Made by a program: the position numbers and the translations under genes
Shown: piece after piece, positions 9,536-20,900 of the stretch
How the letters are laid out: the number at the start of each line of letters is the position of its first letter
Position numbering within the stretch: the first letter of the stretch is position 1
Source of the DNA: Trichomonas vaginalis G3
Lineage: Eukaryota; Parabasalia; Trichomonadida; Trichomonadidae
Direction of reading: 5' to 3'
DNA: 64,000 nt
Assembly (NCBI RefSeq): GCF_026262505.1
Contig: NC_067203.1
Coordinates: 3,100,001-3,164,000 of the forward strand
Notes under the pieces: generated by a model
What the model saw: only the letters and a program-made list of their open reading frames with translations
What the model was told of the DNA's origin: nothing
Databases searched by the model: none

Positions 9536-12500
9536 ATGAGTATAGCTGCATATGCGTATGAAGCTGACAGAGCTAAACATTTATATTTTGGTCAATACTC
9601 TCTCACACTTACTGACAAATATATTGTTATTTCTGATGGAAATACTGAGAAATACATAACATGGAAGGACTATGAAAAGTTTGACCCCATTTTAACTCCA
9701 TGCACTATGCCATTCATTGTAAATGGTGAAGTTGTCATGAAGAACGACACAACAGTATATAAGTCTGTTCAGGAAGCGTTAGAATATATGTTGAATTATA
9801 ATCCCGAAAGATTTGACCCAAGCACTACGCCATGTACAATGCCCTTTATTAAGGATGGTGAAATCGTAAGGGTTCCGGATTCAACGGTTTACACAGCTGT
9901 TCAAAACAGTTTACAAAACATTTTAGCGAATATCTTTAATTCAGAAACTACAGAAATAAAATTACAGTATATAACAGATGCTAAAGAAATTAAATCAAAG
10001 ACAACAACATTATTTACGTCACTTAATGATTTAATGACTTATATCATTAATATTCCTGCACCAACTATAGCATTTGATCCAAACTCGACGGTTTGCAGTG
10101 TACCTTTCATAAATGACAGTTCATTAATTACTTTAAGGGATTCGACAGTAAATGAATCATTAAAGGCGTCATTAATGAAAATCATTGATTTTAACTCATT
10201 CATGAACATATAATTCATTCATTAATGTTTCATATGCTTCTAAAGAAGGTGAGCCAAAAACTATCAATAAAGCGGTGTATGAAATAAAAGCATCAACGAC
10301 GAAATTGAATTCGTTAACTTTTGACGGTGATAGTTTCGTTAATGACATAACATCGGGGAAAACAATTTTAACGAAAGAATATTTAAAATCTCATGTTAGT
10401 GAGTTCGTTGAAATTGAAAAAGAAGGTGGAATTAAGTTCGATCCACTGAATTTCATTTTCAGCTTAGCGAATGCGGGTATTAATTTTGCTGAATGGACAA
10501 CTATACAGAGTGAAATAAATGCAATATGGACGTTTTTGGGGTCAAAAGCGGGAATGGGTGAGCTTGTAAATGCTGCAAGAACATTAGGTGAAACAGGAAA
10601 TTTTGTAGATGGTTTTAAAAGACTTGTTTCAAATGTTTTAACAAACACAAAGAAATTATTTAGATATACCGTACATAACGGACGGATTTTCGAACAGATT
10701 GCAACAAACCCTCCGGTTATGGCTGCGTTGATGATGGTTAGAGATATAAAACCACGTAACGACGGGAACGAAGAACATGAACAACAGGATACTGGTCGGG
10801 TTATTCGAGACATTAAAAACGTGTATGATTCAATTTCAAAACATTCTATAACCCTCGATGAAGAGAATAAATTAACAGATTATATATTCGTCATTATTGC
10901 AGAATTAATGAAGAGAATAAATGAAAAAGGAATTGGTGATATCATTAATGTCAGCGATGTAATGATGAAAAGAAATTTTGACTCATTATTTACAAAACCG
11001 AAAACAGAATATAGTCTTTATGACGTAATTACCGAATTAATGAAAAAGATTAATGATAATAAGAGTTCTGGCGGAAGAGTTGAATTAGAAGTGAATGAGA
11101 TAGAAGAGAAATTAGATAGTAAGGCAGATAAAAACCATGTTCATTATATAACTTCAGACGAACAGATTATAACGGACTACCATGGATATTTAACACGAAG
11201 TGATGAAGTGAAGACGGAAGATGTTAATGAAAGAAGATATAAATACATTCGTGCTAAAGGTTATGACATAAGCTGTACTGTACAGTATGACACAGGTAAA
11301 GCACCAGAAGCATTTGGTTATAACGATGAAATTTATGCTTCTAGTTTCTCTGTTAACGGTGTATTAGTTGAACCAAGATTTACTTTGAGAGTTAAGACAA
11401 AAATAACCGTTGAAGATGCTATTAAAAGTAAAGCTGACAAAGATGAACTTGACGCAACGAACAAAGTTTTGAAATCTCATAAACACAATATCTCCGATAT
11501 AAATGAACTTCAAGCTACATTAGACAGTAAAGCTGACAAAAACCATACACATGAATCCTTCACTACTGTTAGAGCAGACGACATAATATTGAACTTTGAC
11601 CTTGGTTCAAGTGCACCTTTAGAGAATCCAAGCACTAGTGTAAAAGACACGCTTAACAGTTTAGATAACAGTTGCAGGAACATTGAAGGTCATGCCAGAA
11701 ACTTTGAAGCACATGAACTACCAGCAATGTTAGATAAGAAAGCAGACAAAAACCATACACATAACTCCTTCTCAACTGTTGCTATAGAAAGTATTGAAGG
11801 AACGGTTGGCGGAACTGGTGGGAATGCATTATATTGTAAACCTCCTAACTTTCCACAAGGTTTAACATCGAATGAAAACATAACAACGAAGAAAGAAATT
11901 AGCTGTAAAAATGTTTATGTCATGGATGATGAAAATAATGTTAAATTCACTGCTCAAGATTTATATGATAATAAAGCTGACAAGAACCATACACATAAAT
12001 CCTTCACTACTGTTAGAGCAGACGACATAATATTGAACTTTGACCTTGGTTCAAGTGCACCTTTAGAAAATCCAAGTACAAGCGTAAAAGATACTCTTAA
12101 CAGTTTAGATAACAGTTGCAGGAATATCGAAGATCATGCCAGAAACTTTGAAGCACATGAACTACCAACAATGTTAGATAAGAAAGCTGACAAAACAGAG
12201 CTTCAAACATTAAAGACTGAAATACTTCAAACATTATATCCTATAGGCTCTATTTATACGTCAATGAACTCAACAAATCCAGCAAATGTTTTAGGTTTTG
12301 GTACGTGGGAACAGATTGTAGATAAATTCCTCTATTGTGCGAACTCTTCAAAGCAAACAGGTGGTTCGAAGAAAATTAAAGAAGCAAACCTTCCACCGCA
12401 CACTCATACAGGAACTACAAACTTTTCTGGTGACCATAGTCACTCATTAAGAGACCATCCATTATACAACTCAGAATATTATGCTGGCAATGACGTTTTA

Positions 12501-12653
12501 TCTCCAGATTATAACCATGCAGCAAAAAAGATTTTTCGACCAACTGAACCAGGAGGAAATCATTCACACACTTTCACAACAAATTCAACAGGCTCGGGTG
12601 AAGATTATATGCCACCATTTGTGACTGTATTCGCATGGTACCGCGTTCAATGA
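9536..12653 (+). pseudogene. Phage tail-fibre-like protein, broken (Maverick 1)
   Basis: A long fibre-type protein. The front has three copies of a CTMPFI or CSVPFI block followed by DSTV. The middle has repeated KADKNHTH units, with HxH motifs like those that bind metal in trimeric phage fibres. Two near-identical blocks of about 75 residues (TTVRADDIILNFDLGSSAP and following) occur. The C-terminus has LYPIGSIYTSMN, FGTWEQI, TGGSKKI, LPPHTHT and YMPPFVTVFAWYRV, the end domain of phage short tail fibre/baseplate proteins. In phages such ends bind the host surface. Broken, about one break. Confidence 0.8.
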
Positions 12654-12693
12654 ACGCGCTTGAGCCTAGAATAAAATCTTTAACTTTACATAA

Positions 12694-13779
12694 ATGAGCT
12701 TGAAAGAAGTATTCGAACAACATCCATGGAGGTCATTTAAGAAGTTCAATGAAGCAACAAAAAGTTGGGGATTTACTAACAGAGCTGAAGTGAAAAAGTT
12801 CTTTGACAAAAATGTTGTACATCAAACAAAAATAAACCCTTACGACTACTTTTTACCAATTTACTCCAACACTCCTGACGCATACCAATTTGACACTCTC
12901 ATTCAAAGCAGAAAAGGAGGACATAAACCATTCCTCATCTTCATTAATGTTAACACTCGTAAAGCATATGCATATCCAATGAAAAATAAAGGAACTCGTG
13001 AAGTGTTAAGAGTTTTACAAAAGTTTGTAGCAGAACATAGCCCAAGTACTTTAACATCAGACCAAGACAGTGCATACCTCAGCAATGAAATCACAGAATT
13101 TCTCATTAAGCATAACATAACTCACTACACTACTGAAGACTATAACCATAACATACTCGGCATCATAAACCGCTTCATAAGGACTCTCAGAGATTTAAAT
13201 CAAGAGCGAGACTTTACCGAAGAAACAATGAAACATTTTCTCGAAGTATATAATTCCTCAACACATTCTACAACAGGACATACACCAAATTCAATGACAC
13301 AACAACAAGAAGAAAAGTATATACAAAAGAAACGAAGCCAAACACAAAATATCAGAAATTCAACACAATTTACTCTCATTCCTGGTACAAAAGTTCGTGT
13401 AGTTCTTGACGACAAACCGTTGACAAAGAAACGTTTAAGGTTAAGTCGAAATTATTATATCGTAGACTCTACGCAAGGTAATGGATATCTTATAAAAGCT
13501 GCTGACGACTCCATAGCATTTTACCCTCGTCATAAATTAGTTGAAAGTAGTAATGGCAAACTTGCTGAAACCATTGACGAAGCAAAGCGAGGAGTGGTTA
13601 TTGAAATACTTGGCTATAACATAAACGATGACACTTATAAAGTAAGATATGAAGGAGGCGTTGAAGATGTTATACCATCTAAGAACTTGAGAGAGTCAAA
13701 GTCAACACATCTGGGACCATTAGAGCGGGAGTACTGGAAAGACAAAAATAAGCCAGAAAGAATACGAAAATTCTTCTAA
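12694..13779 (+). CDS. Maverick integrase, rve/DDE type
   Basis: 361 residues with a retrovirus-like integrase core. The first Asp is in YQFDTLIQ (near residue 67), the second in TSDQDSAYL (near 120), and the third acidic position lies in the following NHNILGIINRFIRTLRDLN helix region. An SH3-like part follows (LIPGTKVRVVLDD). The C-terminal 50 residues (VVIEILGYNINDDTYKVRYE...) look like a chromo- or Tudor-like reader. It would join the element's ends to new sites. It points the same way as the fibre gene and looks whole. Confidence 0.88.
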   Translation: MSLKEVFEQHPWRSFKKFNEATKSWGFTNRAEVKKFFDKNVVHQTKINPYDYFLPIYSNTPDAYQFDTLIQSRKGGHKPFLIFINVNTRKAYAYPMKNKGTREVLRVLQKFVAEHSPSTLTSDQDSAYLSNEITEFLIKHNITHYTTEDYNHNILGIINRFIRTLRDLNQERDFTEETMKHFLEVYNSSTHSTTGHTPNSMTQQQEEKYIQKKRSQTQNIRNSTQFTLIPGTKVRVVLDDKPLTKKRLRLSRNYYIVDSTQGNGYLIKAADDSIAFYPRHKLVESSNGKLAETIDEAKRGVVIEILGYNINDDTYKVRYEGGVEDVIPSKNLRESKSTHLGPLEREYWKDKNKPERIRKFF

Positions 13780-13856
13780 ACTTTTTCATTAGATGTAAAT
13801 CAGACATGAATGAGAACAGTCATGATATCATTAATGGTACCATTTATTTTTGTCAT

Positions 13857-14052
13857 AAATTTACACCAAAAATAATGTTTATGTTAGAATGTTAGAACTA
13901 ACACGTTTTCTAACCTCTTTTCTAACATGGTCTAAAACTCTCGAAAATCATGAAATTTACACCAAAAATAATGTTTATGTTAGAATGTTAGATCTAACAC
14001 GTTTTCTAACCTCTTTTCTAACATGGTCTAAAACTCTCGAAAATCATGAAAT
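13857..14052. repeat. Tandem 96 bp repeat with TTAGATCTAA palindrome
   Basis: Two copies, 13857-13952 and 13953-14048. Each holds GTTAGA-T/A-CTAAC, then TTTTCTAAC half-sites spaced 12 bp, then TCTCGAAAATCATGAAA. The whole 13780-14125 spacer has no gene; a short open frame across both copies is only the repeat. The same motif appears inverted at 15065-15125 after the next gene. Confidence 0.85.
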
Positions 14053-14125
14053 TTGGTCATTTCCTTATGAAAGAAAAATAACGCTAATTTTTTTCTAAGA
14101 AAAATTTTTATTTTGTATAAAAGAT

Positions 14126-15067
14126 ATGATTTCAACAATCGGCACAACAACAATTCAAACAACTACAGCACCAAACTCTTTAGTCATGAATCCTACGTCA
14201 ATGTTAGTAGAGATGAAAAGCTTTATTCCTTCTTCATATACTTTTGAAACAAAAATCCAGAAGATAAAGCAAGAACTTTTAACAAGTAATTTAGACTGTA
14301 GTGCGAAAGATGAAACAAATGAACAGTATCTTTATGACATGCAGGACATTATTGACCATTTACCCAAATTGCCTGAAATCCAACAACAAAAGCTCACTAT
14401 TCATGAATTCGATGAAATAGAAGTGAAACCAACTGATTCAGTAGAAATTAAGAAATTCATACGTAAAGTAAACTATGAGTTTCTAGGATATCATTGCAAC
14501 CATAAAGTTATGGACAAAGATTGCGACATGGTATATAAGAACATCTCTGACATATATAAATCCGGGGAGTTTAAGACATACGACAACTTTGTTTCATTAG
14601 TTGCAGAATGTGTATGGCAGATAAGAGATAAAGATAGAAGAGGTAAGGTATGGAATGAACAGATAAAACCAACAACTTTTGAGTTAAAGAAAACCATTGA
14701 CGCCTTAGTTGTTCTAGCAGGTCAAATTTCAATGTATAACGCAAAAATGAACCCACAATGTTCAAAATGTAAAGCAGCAATGAGGAAATATAACTACTCC
14801 GTCAAAGAGATAGAACGTATGAGAAACGACTATGCTGACTTAAAGAAAGAAGTAGAGAAACCAGCAGAAGATAAAATGGACATGTTAGCATTTCTGAACA
14901 AAAACTATCCAACAGCAGAAGATTTCCTTCTGTCTGATGTCAAGAAGAAATATAAAGAAACCTTCGGCATAGTTAAAATTTTTGATATCCTTCGTGAAGA
15001 AATAGAAGCCACAAAACTGTTTAAAGTCATGAACCATCGCAACATATACCATGTGAAACGCTTGTAA
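14126..15067 (+). CDS. KilA-N-module partner protein, unknown family (Maverick 1)
   Basis: 313 residues, mostly helical, with Cys pairs CNHKVMDKDC and CSKCKAAM that might hold zinc. The tail (FLNKNYPTADDF...) could be a winged helix. It is about 90 percent identical to the 304-residue protein at 49146-50060 in Maverick 2 and to the partial copy at 63350, whereas the capsid genes of these elements are far apart. It always precedes the KilA-N/GIY-YIG gene, so it probably works with that module. No family recognised. Confidence 0.75.
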   Translation: MISTIGTTTIQTTTAPNSLVMNPTSMLVEMKSFIPSSYTFETKIQKIKQELLTSNLDCSAKDETNEQYLYDMQDIIDHLPKLPEIQQQKLTIHEFDEIEVKPTDSVEIKKFIRKVNYEFLGYHCNHKVMDKDCDMVYKNISDIYKSGEFKTYDNFVSLVAECVWQIRDKDRRGKVWNEQIKPTTFELKKTIDALVVLAGQISMYNAKMNPQCSKCKAAMRKYNYSVKEIERMRNDYADLKKEVEKPAEDKMDMLAFLNKNYPTAEDFLLSDVKKKYKETFGIVKIFDILREEIEATKLFKVMNHRNIYHVKRL

Positions 15068-15125
15068 ATAGTTATGTTAGAAAAGTGGTTAGAAAACGTG
15101 TTAGATCTAACATGCTAACATAAAC
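15065..15125. repeat. Inverted TTAGATCTAA palindrome unit
   Basis: AACGTGTTAGATCTAACATG with TAGAAAA half-sites, the reverse of the unit at 13857-14052. Together they bracket the 313-residue gene. AGATCT lies at the centre. Confidence 0.75.
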
Positions 15126-15229
15126 ATTATTTTTGTCTGAAAAATGACCAAATTTCATGAATTTCATTAGTTGCAAAAATAAAGTTAGTTTTTATAAAAT
15201 ATTTTTTTATCTTGTATGTAAAGACAGAA

Positions 15230-15841
15230 ATGACAAACATTGAGTTTGAAACAGTTAGAAAGATTGACAATGACACCAAAGTGGTTAGAATTGGTGATTT
15301 AAACGTAAGATACTGTAAGAAATACAACAAATATTCTTTGTCAGACATTATAACACCTTCTGGAAAGAAAACAAAGGACTGGGTTAGAATTGCTTCTACT
15401 CAGAAAATTTTGACAAGAAATCCTGAGCTCATGATATCGGTAAGATTCTATGGAACTACAGCATATCTCATCGACAAAAGTCTTATACCAATAGTTTTGT
15501 TATGGATTGACCCAGTTGTTGGATATAACTTCATAACTTATGGTTCATTCGACTCAGAACGTTGCAGTGAAGGCTTACTTTATATCGTTCAGAAACCGAA
15601 GGACTTCAATACAAAGAGATATAAGATAGGAAGGACATATAATATAACTCAAAGATATGACAGTACAGTCAATAGAGTCAAGGTTGTGTTCGTTAATGAT
15701 ATGAGAGCTGCAGAAACAGAACTACTTGAAAAGTTTGAGAAAATGTATGGTGCTCCCACGAAAGGTAAAGAAACGTTTGAAGTAGATGAGATAGATAAAG
15801 CTATAAAATTATTTGACGAAGTTGCTGAAAAATACATGTAA
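15230..15841 (+). CDS. KilA-N plus T5orf172 (GIY-YIG-like) protein
   Basis: 203 residues from the ATG at 15230. The N-terminal half (VRKIDNDTKVVRIGDLN ... KYSLSDII ... DWVRIAST) matches the KilA-N DNA-binding fold found in large DNA viruses and phages. The C-terminal half (YKIGRTYNITQRYDS ... AAETELLEKFEKMYG) matches the T5orf172/MUG113 branch of GIY-YIG nucleases. Such proteins probably bind or cut DNA in host-virus conflict or replication. It is about 95 percent identical to 51120-51734 in Maverick 2. Confidence 0.82.
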   Translation: MTNIEFETVRKIDNDTKVVRIGDLNVRYCKKYNKYSLSDIITPSGKKTKDWVRIASTQKILTRNPELMISVRFYGTTAYLIDKSLIPIVLLWIDPVVGYNFITYGSFDSERCSEGLLYIVQKPKDFNTKRYKIGRTYNITQRYDSTVNRVKVVFVNDMRAAETELLEKFEKMYGAPTKGKETFEVDEIDKAIKLFDEVAEKYM

Positions 15842-15884
15842 AGCGTTTATTTTTTGTCTTTTGTGAAAATTCATGAAATAAAGT

Positions 15885-15976
15885 TAGTTTTTTATAAAAT
15901 ATTTTTTTTATCCGGAATATAAAGACAGAAATGTCAACATCAGAGAACACAACAATTGCTATCGTTCATGAAGTCA
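15885..15976 (+). repeat. Partial copy of the KilA-N gene start region
   Basis: The promoter (GTTAGTTTTTTATAAAATAT ... TTATCCGGAATATAAAGACAG) and first codons of the KilA-N gene at 16492 are repeated here, ahead of the 124-residue gene. This shows a local duplication with the leftward gene placed between the two copies. Confidence 0.8.
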
Positions 15977-16009
15977 TAAGATTTTATAAATTGTATATAT
16001 GACGTAAAT

Positions 16010-16384
16010 TTATTTCCATCTGGCTTCCCACCGCATAAGATATTCATACGTGTTTGTAAGACATTCACAAAACTTCTTTTCTATTGCATCTAATCTTGCG
16101 TTATTTTTTTCAATAACTTGTCTGTATTCTTCATCATCTCCAGCAGTGTTTGGGTCTTCACGTTTAAAATATTCATTGTTAACCAATTTTTTATCTACAA
16201 ATTTTATTAGTGTTTGATTCACTTCGTTATGATAACGGTCATATTCTTTCAATACGTAAGTGAAGACAAAATGCGTCGTACCTTCAATCTTAAAGCTTAA
16301 AGAACTTTCAACACAGTTTTGAGGGTCTGTCAGTGCGTCAATGAGATAGTATTCGAAGTCAGTCAATAATCTTTTTAAAGTCAT
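16010..16384 (-). CDS. Protein of unknown function between KilA-N copies
   Basis: 124 residues, helical and acidic, with a Trp-rich end (YLMRWEARWK). No family recognised and no counterpart seen in Maverick 2. The ATG follows ATTTTATCCTGTATGAA, the element's start signal, which supports a real gene. It lies in reverse between a partial and a complete copy of the KilA-N start region, so it may have arrived with that duplication. Confidence 0.6.
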   Translation of the reverse strand: MTLKRLLTDFEYYLIDALTDPQNCVESSLSFKIEGTTHFVFTYVLKEYDRYHNEVNQTLIKFVDKKLVNNEYFKREDPNTAGDDEEYRQVIEKNNARLDAIEKKFCECLTNTYEYLMRWEARWK

Positions 16385-16437
16385 TTCATACAGGATAAAA
16401 TTTAATGTTGTGAAGAAATAGTGTTTATCTCAGAAAA

Positions 16438-16491
16438 AATAAAGTTAGTTTTTTATAAAATATTTTTTTTATCCGGAATATAAAGACAGTA
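16438..16491 (+). promoter_or_regulatory. KilA-N module promoter
   Basis: AAAGTTAGTTTTTTATAAAA, an ATATTTTTTTTATC run, and TATAAAGACAG just before ATG. Close copies stand before the genes at 15230, 51120 and 51823 and the partial copy at 15885; a shorter form is before 14126 and 49146. Conservation of these bases in non-coding sequence suggests a functional start site. Confidence 0.6.
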
Positions 16492-17317
16492 ATGTCAACA
16501 TCAGAGAACACAACAACAGTTATAGTCCATGAAGCCATAAATGAAGAATACGAATACATACAATATAACAAACAGTTACGTCTCATTCGTTCAGTCAAAG
16601 ACGATATGTACCAGATGCAAAGTATAATGAATGCTCTTAGTTCTACAAAGCAAGCATATCATTGGTTTGAAAACCAACAGGCAAAAGAACTTTTAGAAGA
16701 ATTTCCTCATATGATTGCTTCCCTCGGAAAACCGGGGGAAGAGATTCCGTACGAAAATCGCAAGAATTTGGCTCCTGGTTTGAAAGGTTATTATGTTCAT
16801 AGACTTTTAGTAAATGCTGTAGCAATGTGGGCTTCACCTCGTTATGCTTGTTATATTTTCATGATGTTAGATGAACTATATAAAGCAGAACGTGGAGAGA
16901 TGGAAAAGAAACTTCAAGCAAAAGATGAAGTCATTGAATCCAAAGACAAAAGCATACAGAAAAGAATACCACGTTCAGTACCAAAAGGAAAGGAAAAGAA
17001 CTATAAGTATATGATTTACGCTGAAGAGTTGGAGAAAGAAGAAGATAGAGATATGGTTATGTTGCATTTAGTGAGAAGAAACAACAAGAGTTTTTATGAC
17101 TTAGCTAAGATATATAAATCTGACAGAAACTGGTTCTATCGTGAAAACTTACCGATTTCAATGACACCGAATGAGCAAATAAAGGAAATTGTCAAAATAC
17201 TTTCCTCAAACACACTATGACATCAAAGGTTGCACAATACTTACATTCAAAGAAGACTTAACATTACTGAAAGAAAAGATAACAGAATATTTCGACAACT
17301 TCAAAGAGGAAGAATGA
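16492..17317 (+). pseudogene. KilA-N protein, broken (Maverick 1)
   Basis: KilA-N-type protein: EYEYIQYNKQLRLIRS at the start, YENRKNLAPGLKGYYVHRLL and AVAMWASPRYACYIFMMLDE in the KilA-N core. A charged helix follows, then a second domain (IPRSVPKGKEKNYKYMIY ... FYDLAKIYKSDRNWFYRENLP) like the C-terminal part of poxvirus/mimivirus KilA-N proteins. It would bind DNA; the role in the element is unknown. About 90 percent identical to the whole gene at 51823-52650. Broken, about one break. Confidence 0.78.
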
Positions 17318-17336
17318 AAAAAAAATATATTTTTGC

Positions 17337-17810
17337 TTAAATAACTTCAGGGTCTATTTCTTCAACCATTTCACTTCCTTCGTCAATGTCAATAGAAGCT
17401 TCTTCAACCTTTGGTAAGAACTTTTGTATAACATTTTTGTTCGTTATTGTCTTCAGAGATGAAGGATAATATTTCACATTTGTTTCACCTTTCTTATATT
17501 CTTTCTGTTCGGAAAGATTTAAAGCAATACTGAAGAAGTCAATGTTAGAGTTCTTTATGACAGTATAATGAGTATCTTTGACATTCACGAAGAAACTCTT
17601 TTGTTTCAAAACTACTGCTAACTCTTGTGAAGTATAACGTTTGCGGTCAATGACAATAGCTAATGGTCTGACATACTGACCGAACTTAGATTCTTTCACA
17701 AACTTCTTGTTAAAGATAACATTAACGTTTGAAGCACCATTGAACTCATTCTTGATGGCATTAGCGAGAGCATTGTATGAAAAGAACTTGCAATCTTGCA
17801 TGTGTTTCAT
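17337..17810 (-). CDS. Small acidic-tailed protein upstream of polymerase (Maverick 1)
   Basis: 157 residues. The middle (QYVRPLAIVIDRKRYTSQEL) lines up with the middle of the 139-residue gene at 54622-55041 in Maverick 2 (NIEPVKFAIVTKNGAKFEDL), and both end in an acidic IDID...DPE tail. So this is a family conserved between two distant Mavericks. A single-strand DNA-binding or replication helper role would suit the acidic tail and its place next to PolB, but that is inference. Confidence 0.6.
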   Translation of the reverse strand: MKHMQDCKFFSYNALANAIKNEFNGASNVNVIFNKKFVKESKFGQYVRPLAIVIDRKRYTSQELAVVLKQKSFFVNVKDTHYTVIKNSNIDFFSIALNLSEQKEYKKGETNVKYYPSSLKTITNKNVIQKFLPKVEEASIDIDEGSEMVEEIDPEVI

Positions 17811-17901
17811 TAAAATAAAAATATTAAATTATTTTGAAAAATAACTTAAAAAAATCTAAGCTAATTTTTTCAAAAAAATATTTTTTTATTTCCTACTAAA
17901 G

Positions 17902-20900
17902 ATGTATCGGAAGTTGTCTAAGTTAGAACACTCGGAAATAAAACAACTTCTTACAGAAGCTAACATAGATGTTGCAAAACATTACGCGACAAACAAAAAA
18001 GCACTCGCTGACTTCATTAAAGACTATAATGGTGCATTAAGTTATGATAGAATTCATGAGTTTATAAAGCCGCAACGCGGCGAGGACGAAGTCCATGCAA
18101 GAGCATTTCCTTTAAATGACGTTGCTATTGACTTATATCATAGACGTTCAGTACCACATGAAGTAAGGCGTGAGATGTTTGACATAACAAATGCGAACGT
18201 TGGTGAAACAAGAAGAAGAGACGACACACTGAAACAACAGAGAAGAGAGATGTTTAAGAGCGCTATAGAACAAGTTCGCAAAGCTAACGATGTCATTCGT
18301 TCCATTGACGACAAACCAAAAGAAGGTGAGAGATGGTTAAAGAAAGATGAAGAGAATAGGAAGAGAAATGTGAAGTCAGGCAATAGACTCATTGACTTTA
18401 ACATCGAAGCTTTAGATGAACCAAACAGAGACTACTTACACAAACATTTCGGTAAGATTTTCATGAGACTCTTAGAGAAAATTAAAATAAACTCCCAACA
18501 GAGATGGATGGTATGTTATAAACTTGGTGGAAAGTATGAATGTTCTACGTTAAACCTCAATAATATTGGAACATTATTACATCAGCTCTTGAAGGAGAAC
18601 TTTATATCAGAGATAGAAGCAAATGCTGCAGGTATTGTTGAAATGCACTATGACTTCTTCTTGACAAACATAAAGAATCTTACTGAAATAAAGATGTATG
18701 ATTTAACAGAATATGAAGGCTTAACGATGTCAGATGTTAAGAAAGGAAAGCCACAGAAGCGACCATATAGAGATGAAAGCACACTGACAAATGACCAGAA
18801 AGCCATTTTGGAAGCTCTTAAGCAAACAGGAAACCCAGCACTTATAGAAAGCTTTTGGAAAGATAATGGTGAAAAGAAGTTTTATAAGAAGAGAAGCGGT
18901 CAGTTCTGGAAGTATCTTTGCACATTACCTATAAATCTTGAACGCTACCAAATCTTCAATGAACTGAACAAAAGAACTGCAACACTTATGACAGAAGACA
19001 ATTGTTTCGTTTATGCTTGCATTCAGGCTGGAGTAAATGAAGAAACTATTGACCACATGAGAGAAGTCATTCGTGTTAGAGACTTTCCTCAAAGTAAAGT
19101 ACAAGAAATTTCTGACGCAACAGGTATAGCATTTAATGTTACCATTGGTTATTTCAATGACTCAAGACATAATGAAATAAAGAGATATATACCAAAAGAA
19201 TGTGAAACTGTTAGAACTATTGACTTACTTCTTGTTGAAGACCACTACATGCTAAACGAAAGACTTCCAATGACAACATATTTCATTCGCAACTATATAG
19301 AAATCTTGAAGGAGTGTGGTGGAATGAACATTGAGAAACAGATGAAGATTTATACAAAGAGAGAAGATAAATATGTAGTTCACATGGATAGAACTACACC
19401 GCTATGGGATGCTATGAAAACATTGTGGGAGTGCAAATATTTCGAACCTATTTCTTATGGAGAACTTTTCACATATACGACTGACTTATATAAACAGAAC
19501 CTTGCACCATTTAAAGATTTGACATATGCTCCAAAGTATTGTGTACAACTGAAGAAGAAAGCCGAGTCAAAAGAAGTAAATAAAAATAAATGTAAGTTCA
19601 TTCCTGAGCATGTTTTCTTTGCTGACTTTGAGTGTAGTACCGATGGCTTTCATAAAGCTTTTAACATATGTTATGACAGTGAAGATGGTTCGGTGAGTGA
19701 AAGCATTTGGGGTCAGAACTGTGCAACAGAATTTTTGGAACGACTTCCTGACAAGAGTTTAATATATTTCCATAACCTCAGCTATGATATAAACTTCATC
19801 TTAAGACACATGACAGAAGTGAAAGGAACTCCCATCATTAAAGGTTCACGAACAATGCAAATAACTGGCTTATATAAAGGAAGGGCAATTATTATAAAAG
19901 ACTCTTACAGTGTTATAAATAAGAAGCTTAAACTATTTCCTGCTATGTTTAACTTACAAACAGGACCGAAAGAAGTATTTCCATACAACTACTACAGCAG
20001 TACTTTGTTAGCAAATGACAACAGAACTGGTGTCATTTCTGAAGCATGTAAGTTTATCCAGGATGCAGATACATTCATGAAGAACATAGATTCCATCAAA
20101 GGTTGCAGAATAGATGAAAACCACTTCGACTTAGAAAAATATAGCACATTTTATTGCAAACAAGATGTAAGAATTTTAAGAGAAGGTTTTGTTAAGTTCC
20201 ACAATGACATATTGAAAGAATTTGATTTAAACGTTTATGACTACGTTAGTATTTGTTCAATTGCTAACAAATTGTTTGAGAACAGAGTGTACTTCCCGAA
20301 TGGAAATCTTTATGACCTCTCAAATAAACCAAGAGAGTTTATTTCGAGATGCATTCAAGGTGGAAGATGTATGCTGTCAGATAACATTAAACAAAAGAGC
20401 GAAAAGAAACTCATTGCTGACTTCGACGCTGTTTCATTATATCCATCAGCTATAGCAAGACTTTATACTTTAGAAGGAATTCCAAAGGTTATGAAGAAAG
20501 AAATGCTAAGCACAGAGTATCTCATGAGACATTTATTCGATGACGACCAAAAGGAACCCATTGGTGAAAAGTTTATGTCTGGCTTCTTTGTTCTCATTAA
20601 GATAACAGAGATTGGAATACATAGACACTTTCCTTTAATAGTTTGTGACCCTGAACTAAATCCAGAACTTAACGTTCCCAGAAGTTCAAACACTTGCTGT
20701 TTAATGTATGTTGACCATATAACATTACAAGACCTCATAAAATATCAAGGTGTCAAATGTGATGTGTTGCAAGGATACTATTACGATGGAAACAGAGATA
20801 TTAGAATAAGAGATGAAGTAAAGAAGTTGTTTGAGTTAAGGTTAAAGTATAAGAAAGAAGGAAATCCTTTGCAAGAAAATATAAAGCTCATTCTGAACAG

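Noticed and set aside
10391-10813. 140-codon leftward frame
   Set aside because: Antisense to the fibre gene, which has clear repeats and an end domain.
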